Positions 1 through 5,963 of a stretch of 6,155 nucleotides of DNA are shown piece by piece. The stretch's first letter is position 1; the number at the start of each line of letters is the position of its first letter. The notes under the pieces were generated by a model. The model did no database searches, was not told the origin of the DNA, and saw only the letters and a list, made by a program, of their open reading frames with translations. A program made the translations under genes and the position numbers. Source of the DNA: Acetobacteraceae bacterium (GTDB lineage Bacteria; Pseudomonadota; Alphaproteobacteria; Acetobacterales; Acetobacteraceae); assembly GCA_027311485.1 (NCBI GenBank), contig DAICYU010000261.1:1-6155 (forward strand). The letters are read 5' to 3'.

Positions 1-1
1 C

Positions 2-220
2 ACCAACGCGACCCTGACCCTGCAGCAGACTGCGCGGACCATCACGCCCGCGCCGCATCTGCAGCGCAACCCGTTCGATGAGCTGAACCGGGTGCACACA
101 CGCGAATCCCGCATGCTGAACACCTATGGCTGGATCGATGCCGACCACACCATCGCCCGCATCCCGATCCAGCGGGCGATGACTCTCAGCGTCGGCAAAT
201 CCCTGGACGCGGCACCCTGA
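2..220 (+). CDS. C-terminal part of a small cox-operon-linked protein of unknown function (5' end outside window)
   Basis: An open frame enters from the left edge and runs 72 codons to a TGA at 218-220. The visible part is hydrophilic, with no membrane helix or metal-binding motif. It contains a PHLQRNPFDEL segment, then NTYGWIDADHTIARIPIQRAM near the end. From memory, proteins ending in a similar YGWVD...VRIPI..AM signature commonly sit just upstream of SCO1 or subunit II genes in caa3-type oxidase operons, so family membership is inferred from both the motif and the position. Their function is not known to me; a role in oxidase assembly is a guess from context only. The stop shares its last base with the subunit II start (TGATG), which points to translational coupling. 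The start and full length cannot be seen. Confidence 0.72.
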   Translation, partial: TNATLTLQQTARTITPAPHLQRNPFDELNRVHTRESRMLNTYGWIDADHTIARIPIQRAMTLSVGKSLDAAP

Positions 221-1176
221 TGCATTTCCTGCCCCATTATCCCGCGCAACTCTGGCCGCCCGCGGCATCCGCCATGGCCGGCGAGATCGACACGATCTTC
301 GCTGTATGGTGCGTCGTCCTGTTCATGCTGGTCGCCCCCGTGTTCGTCTTCATGGCTTACTGCGCGGTGAAATACCGGGCCGGCCGCCCGGCCGACCGCG
401 AACACCGGGAGGCACGGAATATCAGGATCGAAATGACATGGATGATCGTTCCGTTCCTGATAACCCTGGTCTTCTTCTTCTGGGCCGGAACGATCTACCT
501 GCAGGAAAACAATCCGCCGCCGAACGCAATGGAGATCACCGCACTGGGTCGGCAATGGATGTGGAAGTTCCAGCATCCGGGCGGCCAGGCCGAGATCAAC
601 GACCTGCATGTCCCCGTCGGCGTGCCGATACGGGTTAATATCGAATCGCAGGACGTCGTCCACTCCCTGTACATTCCCGCGCTGCGCCTGCAGGAGGAAG
701 CGGTGCCCGGCCGCACCACGGAGTTGTGGTTCAAGGCCGACCGCACCGGCGCCTACAATCTGTACTGCTCGGAGCTGTGCGGCGCCGACCACGCGCTGAT
801 GGCGGGCACCCTGTATGTGATGTCGGCGTCCGGCTACCAGAACTGGCTGAAGCAGGCCGGCGCGACGCAGACACTCGCCGCCGCCGGCAAGCAATTGTTC
901 GACAGCTACGGTTGCAGCGGCTGCCACACGCCCAACAGCACGGTCCGCGCGCCGTCGCTGGCAGGTTTGTATGGCCAGGTCGTGCCGCTGCAGGACGGCA
1001 CCACGGTCGTTGCGACGGACGCCTATATCCGTGACAGCATCCTGGAGCCGAAAAAGCAGGTGGTTGCCGGCTTCAAGCCGGTGATGCCCAGCTTCGCCGG
1101 CACCATCCCGGATGAAGACATGCAGAAGATCGTCGCTTACGTCGAATCCCTGGGTGGGAGCCAGCAAACGCCATGA
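220..1176 (+). CDS. coxB: Cytochrome c oxidase subunit II with fused C-terminal cytochrome c domain (caa3 type)
   Basis: Takes electrons from the respiratory chain and passes them through CuA to subunit I, on the outer face of the cytoplasmic membrane. The 318-residue protein has two N-terminal membrane helices (about 24-50 and 71-93), an aromatic GRQWMWKF strand (110-117), and a cupredoxin domain with the complete CuA set: H148 and C183-x-E185-x-C187-x3-H191-x2-M194. A class I cytochrome c domain follows, with CSGCH at 232-236 and likely axial Met289 in PVMPSF. E71, three residues before W74, aligns with the Glu at the K-channel entrance of mitochondrial subunit II. The common K-x-D before PGR is Q158-E-E160 here. 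There is no cleavable signal peptide; homology to the LWPP..S..A..(V/I)D opening of the family begins at residue 11, supporting the ATG at 220 although no clear Shine-Dalgarno precedes it. Also known as coxM or ctaC. Confidence 0.97.
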   Translation: MHFLPHYPAQLWPPAASAMAGEIDTIFAVWCVVLFMLVAPVFVFMAYCAVKYRAGRPADREHREARNIRIEMTWMIVPFLITLVFFFWAGTIYLQENNPPPNAMEITALGRQWMWKFQHPGGQAEINDLHVPVGVPIRVNIESQDVVHSLYIPALRLQEEAVPGRTTELWFKADRTGAYNLYCSELCGADHALMAGTLYVMSASGYQNWLKQAGATQTLAAAGKQLFDSYGCSGCHTPNSTVRAPSLAGLYGQVVPLQDGTTVVATDAYIRDSILEPKKQVVAGFKPVMPSFAGTIPDEDMQKIVAYVESLGGSQQTP

Positions 1177-2822
1177 CCCCAAGCGATTACGTGCTGCGTG
1201 ACCTGGAGGTTCCGCCCCCCGTCATCGACGTGCCGGATGACTACCTGCACGCCGACCAGAGCCTGTGGTCCTGGTTCGTCACCACCGATCACAAGCGCAT
1301 CGGCATCCTTTACCTGGTTTCCATCACCGGTTTCTTCATCCTCGGCAGTATTGCCGCCGGGCTGGTGCGCCTTTCCCTGGTCGTGCCGGACGGGGAAATC
1401 TTCACCAACGACGTCTACAACCGCTTGTTCACCCTGCATGGCGTGATCATGGTCTGGTTCTTCCTGGTTCCGTCCATCCCCAACACGCTGGGAAACTTCC
1501 TGCTGCCGCTGATGATCGGCGCCAAGGATCTCGCCTTCCCGCGGCTGAACCTGCTCAGCTGGTACATCTTCATGGGCGCGTCGCTGTTCACTGTGTTCGT
1601 CATGGTCTGGGGCGGCGTCGACACCGGCTGGACATTCTATACCCCGCTGAGTACCCAGTATTCGAATGGCTGGGTGCTCGCCGCCGTGTTCGGCGTGATC
1701 ATGGTCGGCTTTTCGTCGATCCTCACCGGCCTCAATTTCGTCGTCACCACCCACAAGCTCCGCGCCCCGGGTATGACCTGGTTCCGCCTGCCGCTGTTCG
1801 TTTGGGGAAACTACGCCACCAGCCTGATCCTGGTCCTCGCCACCCCGGTGCTGACCATCGCGATGATCCTGCTGTTCGTCGAACGCGCCTTTGGCCTCGC
1901 CATATTCGACCCCGATCACGGCGGCGACCCCGTCCTGTTCCAGCACCTGTTCTGGTTCTACTCCCACCCCGTCGTCTACGTCATGGTCCTGCCCGGCATG
2001 GGCGTCATGAGCGAGCTTGTCACCGCCTTCGCCTACAAGAAGATCTTCGGCTACAAGTTCATCGCCTTCTCCAGCCTCGGCATCGCCGCGATCGGCTTCT
2101 TCGTCTGGGGCCATCACATGTTCTACAACGGCGAAAGCCCCTATGCCGGCCTGACCTTCTCACTCATGAGCTTCATCGTCGCGGTGCCTTCGGCCATCAA
2201 GGTCTATAACTGGGCCGCAACGATATACAAGGGGGAGATCCGCCTGGACACGCCCATGCTGTATGCCATGGGCTGGATCGGCCTGTTCGTCATCGGCGGT
2301 GTCACCGGCCTGATGCTGGCCTCCACCGCGCTCGACGGCCATGTGCATGATACCTACTTCGTCGTCGCGCACTTCCACTACATCATGGTCGGCGCCACCG
2401 TCGTCGCCTTCCTCGGCGGCATCCACTTCTGGTGGCCGAAGATCACCGGCCGCATGTATTCCGAGCCCTGGGGCCGCGTGTCCGCCCTGCTGATGTTCAT
2501 CGGCTTCAACATGACGTTCCTGCCGCAATACGTCCTGGGTTACCTGGGCATGCCGCGGCGTTACCACGTCTATCCGCCGGCGTTCCAGCCGCTGAATGTC
2601 CTATCCTCGGCCGGTGCCGTCGTGCTGGCCGCCGCCTACATCTTCCCGATGGTGTACCTGATCTACTCGCTGTGGTACGGCGAACGCGCTGGTCCAAACC
2701 CCTGGGAAGCCAAGGGCCTCGAATGGACCGTGCCGTCACCCCCGCCCAAGCACAACTTCGAGACGATCCCGACAGTCGATTTCGAGCCGTACGACTATCC
2801 CAACGTCATCCCCGAGGCCTGA
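1173..2822 (+). CDS. coxA: Cytochrome c oxidase subunit I, A2-type heme-copper oxidase
   Basis: Catalytic subunit that reduces O2 to water and pumps protons. The 549 residues hold about 12 membrane helices after a 35-residue polar N-terminus. Visible ligands: H89 and H402 for the low-spin heme, H400 for the high-spin heme, and H265, H314 and H315 for CuB, with Y269 placed for the His-Tyr crosslink. K343 lies 28 residues after H315, the K-channel lysine spacing; S340 replaces the usual Thr. D119 and N126 in KDLAFPRLN match the D-channel entrance. H392-D393 match the Mg site and R462-R463 the heme propionate arginines. Helix VI reads YSHPVVY (263-269), the A2 signature, so the A1 glutamate is Val267. 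The C-terminal tail (SPPPKHNFE...PYDYP) is typical of caa3-type subunit I. The start overlaps the subunit II stop (ATGA); a GGGAG at 1156-1160 is a possible ribosome site. Heme type (A or O) cannot be read from sequence. Also called coxN or ctaD. Confidence 0.98.
   Translation: MTPSDYVLRDLEVPPPVIDVPDDYLHADQSLWSWFVTTDHKRIGILYLVSITGFFILGSIAAGLVRLSLVVPDGEIFTNDVYNRLFTLHGVIMVWFFLVPSIPNTLGNFLLPLMIGAKDLAFPRLNLLSWYIFMGASLFTVFVMVWGGVDTGWTFYTPLSTQYSNGWVLAAVFGVIMVGFSSILTGLNFVVTTHKLRAPGMTWFRLPLFVWGNYATSLILVLATPVLTIAMILLFVERAFGLAIFDPDHGGDPVLFQHLFWFYSHPVVYVMVLPGMGVMSELVTAFAYKKIFGYKFIAFSSLGIAAIGFFVWGHHMFYNGESPYAGLTFSLMSFIVAVPSAIKVYNWAATIYKGEIRLDTPMLYAMGWIGLFVIGGVTGLMLASTALDGHVHDTYFVVAHFHYIMVGATVVAFLGGIHFWWPKITGRMYSEPWGRVSALLMFIGFNMTFLPQYVLGYLGMPRRYHVYPPAFQPLNVLSSAGAVVLAAAYIFPMVYLIYSLWYGERAGPNPWEAKGLEWTVPSPPPKHNFETIPTVDFEPYDYPNVIPEA
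2814..2817 (+). promoter_or_regulatory. Ribosome binding site for coxC (supports the GTG start)
   Basis: GAGG lies inside the last codons of subunit I, 8 bases before GTG at 2826. The next downstream in-frame Met is residue 28, inside the conserved LGMW motif, so it would cut off conserved sequence. This makes the GTG the best start. Confidence 0.6.
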
Positions 2823-2825
2823 GCC

Positions 2826-3476
2826 GTGTCCACCACCACCGTCGGCATCAAGCTGGAAGAACAGTTCGAATCAGAGCAGCAGCAGCGTGAAACCGCCAAG
2901 CTGGGAATGTGGACCTTCCTGGCGACCGAACTGCTGCTGTTCTCCGGCATGTTCATCTCCGCCCTGGTGATCCGCACCCTGCATCCGGACTCGGTCACCG
3001 CCGTCGCCCTGCACCTGAAATTCTGGATCGGCGCCACCAATACCGCCGTGCTGATCCTGTCCAGCTTCTGCATGAGCGTGGCAATCGAGTCCTCTCGCCT
3101 CGGCCTGCAGCGCATCATGGTCCGCGCCATGCTCCTCACCGCCGCGCTCGGCGTTCTGTTCATGTGCCTGAAAGGCTACGAATACTACCGGGACTACGTG
3201 GAACACATGACGCCGTTCCTGCACTGGCGGCGCTATGAGCTTGTCGGCGATCCGGCCTCCCGCCTGTTCACCGACCTTTACTTCATCATCACCGGCCTGC
3301 ACGCCATCCACCTGACCATCGGCATCGGGCTGATGCTGGTCATGTCCTGGCTCGCCAGCAGGGCCGGCTTCCTGCAGAAGCACCAGAACCGGATCGAGAT
3401 TGTCGGCCTGTACTGGCACTTCATCGATCTGATCTGGATGATCGTTTTCCCCACGCTGTATTTGCTGAACAGGTGA
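2826..3476 (+). CDS. coxC: Cytochrome c oxidase subunit III
   Basis: Accessory membrane subunit that binds subunit I; in studied oxidases it stabilises the enzyme and helps proton uptake. The 216-residue protein has about five membrane helices (near 28-49, 64-86, 98-118, 146-174 and 192-214), fewer than the seven of the mitochondrial form but normal for caa3-type operons. Family marks are KLGMWTFLATE (25-35), NTAVLILSS (72-80), LKGYEYYRDY (115-124, with E119 as the conserved helix glutamate), LYFIITGLHAIHLTIG (151-166) and YWHFIDLIWMIVFP (196-209). Translation begins at GTG, 3 bases after the subunit I stop. Nothing appears truncated. Also called coxO or ctaE. The identity is clear; the exact helix limits are estimates. 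Confidence 0.95.
   Translation: MSTTTVGIKLEEQFESEQQQRETAKLGMWTFLATELLLFSGMFISALVIRTLHPDSVTAVALHLKFWIGATNTAVLILSSFCMSVAIESSRLGLQRIMVRAMLLTAALGVLFMCLKGYEYYRDYVEHMTPFLHWRRYELVGDPASRLFTDLYFIITGLHAIHLTIGIGLMLVMSWLASRAGFLQKHQNRIEIVGLYWHFIDLIWMIVFPTLYLLNR
3471..3476 (+). promoter_or_regulatory. Ribosome binding site for the subunit IV gene
   Basis: AGGTGA, a near-consensus Shine-Dalgarno, spans the coxC stop codon (TGA at 3474-3476) and sits 4 bases before the ATG at 3481. A ribosome finishing coxC would cover this site, which fits coupled translation. Confidence 0.55.
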
Positions 3477-3480
3477 GCCA

Positions 3481-3759
3481 ATGCCGCCGGAGCTGAAGCA
3501 AAAGCTGCGCACGCCGATCGCCACCATGCTGGTGCTGCTGGGTCTGCTGAGCGTCAACGTCATCCTGGGCATCTATTTCATCCATGGCTGGGCCTGGATC
3601 CCTGAGGTTTTGATCACAGTGACCATGATCCTCACGGTGCTGCTCGTCGCCATGGAGGCATTGCATGAGCCGCCGCTGACCCGCCTGTTCGCCTTTATCG
3701 GCTTCTGCTGGGTCTCGATTTTGCTGACGCTGACCATGATGGACTACCTAACGCGATGA
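3481..3759 (+). CDS. coxD: Small cytochrome c oxidase subunit IV (prokaryotic COX4 type)
   Basis: A 92-residue protein with three membrane helices (about 13-34, 38-60 and 66-88). It resembles the small bacterial subunit IV proteins that follow subunit III in caa3-type and quinol oxidase operons. Recognisable marks are the polar stretch ALHEPPLTRL (59-68) between helices 2 and 3 and the ending LTLTMMDYLTR (82-92), which matches the usual (L/T)..DY.(T/S)R terminus. In related oxidases this subunit is small and poorly conserved and is thought to aid assembly or stability; no catalytic residue is expected. It starts 4 bases after coxC and overlaps the next gene by 4 bases. The equivalent position in Bradyrhizobium coxMNOP is coxP. 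The gene symbol is by analogy; ctaF is also used. Confidence 0.87.
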   Translation: MPPELKQKLRTPIATMLVLLGLLSVNVILGIYFIHGWAWIPEVLITVTMILTVLLVAMEALHEPPLTRLFAFIGFCWVSILLTLTMMDYLTR

Positions 3760-4688
3760 CCCCGGGTCACCCGATCGGCCTGGCCCGCGCCGCACCGGCC
3801 CCGGTTACGGTCCGCCTGCCGGCCGAACTCTGGGTCGTTGCGGTGGCGACCGTGCTGGCCTGGGCGGCGAACGCTGTCCCGGCGTCCCTGCCGCCCTGGG
3901 CGCCGTGGGACTTCTCCTGGCCCGCGTTCCTCGGCATTGGTTTCACCCTGGTATGGTTTGTGCGCGGCTGGCGGACCGGGCATGCCATCGGTACCGCCCG
4001 GGCAACATGCTTTCTGCTCGGTCTTGCCAGCCTGTATTTCGCGCTGCTCACCCGGTTCGAGTACGCCGCGCAACACATGTTCCTGCTGAATCGGCTGCAG
4101 CATGCCATCCTGCACCATGCCGGCCCGTTCCTGATCGCGCTGAGCTGGCCTGGTGAAACCATCGCCGCCGGGATGCCCGCCGCCCTCCGCCGCGGGGCAC
4201 ACTGGCTGGGTGCCACCCGCGCTATGCGGTTTGTGCAGCACCCGGTTGTAGCCCTCGTCCTGTTCCAGGGTCTGCTGTATCTGTGGCTGATACCGCCGGT
4301 CACGTTCCGTGCCATGCTGGACCCGGTTCTCTACGCGGTGATGAACGCGAGCATGGTGATCGACGGCTTGCTGTTCTGGTTCCTGGTGCTGGACCCGCGC
4401 CCATTGCCACAGGCGTCCATCGGCTACTTTCCCCGCCTGGCGCTCGCCTTCACCATCATCTTCCCACAGATTGCCGTTGGCACTCTGCTCGGGCTGGCCC
4501 GGACCGATCTGTATCCATCTTTCGCCCTGTGCGGCCGCCTGTGGTCCGGCATCAGTCCGCTGGCCGATCAGCAGCTGGGTGGCCTGATCCTGTGGATTCC
4601 CGCCGGTATGATGAGCGCCTTTGCCGCCGTCCTGATCATGCGGCGCATGTTCACCCACGAAGACAGTCTGGTTCGGCTGGCATCCTGA
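3756..4688 (+). CDS. ctaG: CtaG-type cytochrome c oxidase assembly protein (caa3_CtaG family)
   Basis: A 310-residue polytopic membrane protein, with about seven or eight helices between residues 24 and 296. The central motif carries clustered histidines: H107 in YAAQHMFLL, then H116, H120 and H121 in LQHAILHH, followed by PFLIAL and a WPGE turn. This matches the HM.QH..L...APPLL core of the caa3_CtaG family, though the canonical spacing is modified. The late motif DQQLGGLILWIPAGMM (271-286) is also characteristic. The Bacillus CtaG protein is needed for active caa3 oxidase, probably for CuA or CuB metallation; the same role is inferred here from family and position. This is not the unrelated Cox11/CtaG of the mitochondrial-type pathway. 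It overlaps the subunit IV stop by 4 bases (ATGA) and has no strong ribosome site, so translation is likely coupled. Confidence 0.9.
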   Translation: MTPGHPIGLARAAPAPVTVRLPAELWVVAVATVLAWAANAVPASLPPWAPWDFSWPAFLGIGFTLVWFVRGWRTGHAIGTARATCFLLGLASLYFALLTRFEYAAQHMFLLNRLQHAILHHAGPFLIALSWPGETIAAGMPAALRRGAHWLGATRAMRFVQHPVVALVLFQGLLYLWLIPPVTFRAMLDPVLYAVMNASMVIDGLLFWFLVLDPRPLPQASIGYFPRLALAFTIIFPQIAVGTLLGLARTDLYPSFALCGRLWSGISPLADQQLGGLILWIPAGMMSAFAAVLIMRRMFTHEDSLVRLAS

Positions 4689-4709
4689 CCCTGGGGACAA
4701 CCCGCAACG

Positions 4710-5933
4710 ATGCGATATTCCGCTTTAGCAACAGCATTGCTTTTGATGCCGCTTCTGGCGCCGCCGCCGGCCCGCGCGAAGATCCCGAAGGAGACGATCA
4801 AGATCGGCGTGCTGCAGGACCTGCCGGAACCCTACGCCAGCGAAACCGGTGACGGCGGCATCGTCGCCGCCCAGCTCGCCGCCAGTGAGTTCGAAAAGGA
4901 ATACTTGCGAGCCGATGCCGAAATCCTCCCCGGCACTGCCAGCGGTGGCCTGCAGGACGATCTGCAACAGGTCCGCGACTGGCTGGACAAGGAACATGTC
5001 GCCGCCGTTGTGTCCTCGGCCCCTGCGCCGGTCAATCAGCGTATCGCGAAGTTGCTGGAACAGCAGCACCGCACGCTGCTGGTCGCGGAAGCGGTCGGTG
5101 GCGCCACGACGAAACTATGCTCACCGGCCGCCGTCATCTGGGGCGCCGGGGAAAATGCACGGATGCGGGCGCTGGCCTACACATTCGCGCAGCAAAACAA
5201 GAACCGCTGGTATTTCGTCAGTGAACAGAACCCGGTTGGGCTGGCCAGCCATCTGGCGCTGCAGGACGCCGTGGCCGCGCAACATGGTCAGATTGTCGGC
5301 AATACCGAGCATGTCGTCGGTGCCCTGGATTTCGGCAAGACGGTCGCCGCTGTCAACAAGTCCAACGCCGATGTTGCCGTGCTTGCCGAAGGTGATGGCG
5401 ACCTGATCACGGCGCTGCGTGGCCTGACGCTGGATCGTCCCACGCATCCGGTTTCCTTCGTGGCCCCCTATGCGCAGATCAACGATATCGATCAGGCCGG
5501 CCCGTCCGTGGCGGACGGGCTTGTTGTCGTTTCGCCGTTCTACTGGAATGAGGATGATCAAACCCGCAGGTTTGCCAGGCTCTGGTCCGATCGGATGCAG
5601 GGGCGGCAGGCCACGCAGAACGCAGCCGACGTCTATGCCGCGACACTGAGCTTCCTGCACGCCGCCAAGGCCGCGGACGACATAGACGCCGGCAAGGTCG
5701 GCGCGCAGCTTCGCCGCGGGATACTGCCGCACACCTTGCTGGGACCTGCCACGGTACGCCCGGACGGTCGCGTGGTGTATGACGTGAACGTTTATGCGGT
5801 GAAACGACCGGATCAGATCCAGCACCGCTGGGACTACTACCGGAAGATCGCGACGGTGCCGGCCGAGCAGGCATTTCCGCCACGGGATTGTGGTGGCGTG
5901 GGGCCGAAAACGGCGCGTGATACGGCGCGTTAG
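4710..5933 (+). CDS. Periplasmic type I solute-binding protein, branched-chain amino acid/amide ABC class, orphan
   Basis: The 407-residue precursor has a short Sec signal peptide (residues 1-23, likely cut after ARA) and no lipobox cysteine, so it should be soluble in the periplasm. The mature part fits the Leu/Ile/Val- or amide-binding (Peripla_BP_6) fold: IKIGVLQDLPEPYA near 30-43, TTKLCSP (133-139), RWYFV (166-170), DGLVVVSPFYWN (269-280), TVRPDGRVVYDV (348-359), and RWDYYRKIATVPAEQAFPP (373-391). Two mature cysteines (C137, C394) are present. The regions that normally carry the ligand-facing YDT and DYAFG motifs read GAGENA (145-150) and SEQNPVG (171-177), so the ligand cannot be inherited from the family. 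No permease or ATPase gene is adjacent. It follows ctaG by 21 bases with GGGGA at 4693-4697, and no terminator separates them, so it may be in the cox transcript. The ligand is unknown. Confidence 0.88.
   Translation: MRYSALATALLLMPLLAPPPARAKIPKETIKIGVLQDLPEPYASETGDGGIVAAQLAASEFEKEYLRADAEILPGTASGGLQDDLQQVRDWLDKEHVAAVVSSAPAPVNQRIAKLLEQQHRTLLVAEAVGGATTKLCSPAAVIWGAGENARMRALAYTFAQQNKNRWYFVSEQNPVGLASHLALQDAVAAQHGQIVGNTEHVVGALDFGKTVAAVNKSNADVAVLAEGDGDLITALRGLTLDRPTHPVSFVAPYAQINDIDQAGPSVADGLVVVSPFYWNEDDQTRRFARLWSDRMQGRQATQNAADVYAATLSFLHAAKAADDIDAGKVGAQLRRGILPHTLLGPATVRPDGRVVYDVNVYAVKRPDQIQHRWDYYRKIATVPAEQAFPPRDCGGVGPKTARDTAR
5910..5930 (+). repeat. Short direct repeat at the 3' end of the binding-protein gene
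   Basis: ACGGCGCGT occurs at 5910-5918 and again at 5922-5930, a 9-base unit at a 12-base period. It encodes TAR-D-TAR, the last seven residues of the binding protein, beyond the usual end of family homology. It looks like a small local duplication without an evident function. Confidence 0.6.
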
Positions 5934-5940
5934 ACTAACG
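5928..5940. repeat. Perfect 6-base inverted repeat over the binding-protein stop codon
   Basis: CGTTAG and CTAACG flank a single A, giving a 13-base near-palindrome that includes the TAG stop (5931-5933). The loop is too small for a good terminator hairpin and no T-run follows. It could be an operator half-site pair for the downstream gene or chance. Confidence 0.4.
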
Positions 5941-5952
5941 TTCATTGCGTAT

Positions 5953-5956
5953 GAGG
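5953..5956 (+). promoter_or_regulatory. Ribosome binding site for the aldose 1-epimerase gene
   Basis: GAGG lies 7 bases before the ATG at 5964. The other nearby ATG, at 5951, is in a different frame, so this site fixes the start at 5964. Confidence 0.65.
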
Positions 5957-5963
5957 CACCCCG

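Noticed and set aside
220..276. Later start for subunit II at the ATG at 274
   Set aside because: Family-like sequence (LWPP..S) already begins at residue 11, the ATG at 220 is fused to the upstream stop, and neither start has a better ribosome site.
373..399. GC-rich self-complementary stretch (GGCCGGCCG-like) in the subunit II gene
   Set aside because: It lies in coding sequence for an Arg/Ala/Gly/Pro-rich cytoplasmic loop, no T-run follows, and such matches are common at this GC content.
124..1182. Long open minus-strand frame opposite the subunit II gene
   Set aside because: It is antisense to a gene with full CuA and heme motifs, its translation is rich in Arg, Gly, His and Asp with no recognisable domain, and such frames are expected opposite GC-rich coding DNA.
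1137..2117. Long minus-strand frame opposite the subunit I gene
   Set aside because: Its translation is mostly Asp, Glu, Gly, His and Gln of low complexity, the usual mirror of hydrophobic membrane-protein codons; no ribosome site or domain supports it.
3481..3759. Second half of a split subunit III
   Set aside because: The upstream gene already ends with the complete subunit III C-terminus (WHFIDLIW...), and this protein has the three-helix layout and DYLTR ending of subunit IV.
3744..4700. Minus-strand frame covering the whole ctaG gene
   Set aside because: The + strand product has clear CtaG motifs and membrane helices; the antisense product is low-complexity and polar.
4689..4709. Possible terminator or promoter between ctaG and the binding-protein gene
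   Set aside because: The 21-base gap has only a 3-base GGG/CCC pairing and no T-run or promoter-like hexamers; it just holds a weak ribosome site.
5878..5898. CGCCAC...GTGGCG hairpin near the end of the binding-protein gene
   Set aside because: Stem of 6 with a 9-base loop, inside the coding region, and not followed by a T-run, so it is not a credible terminator.
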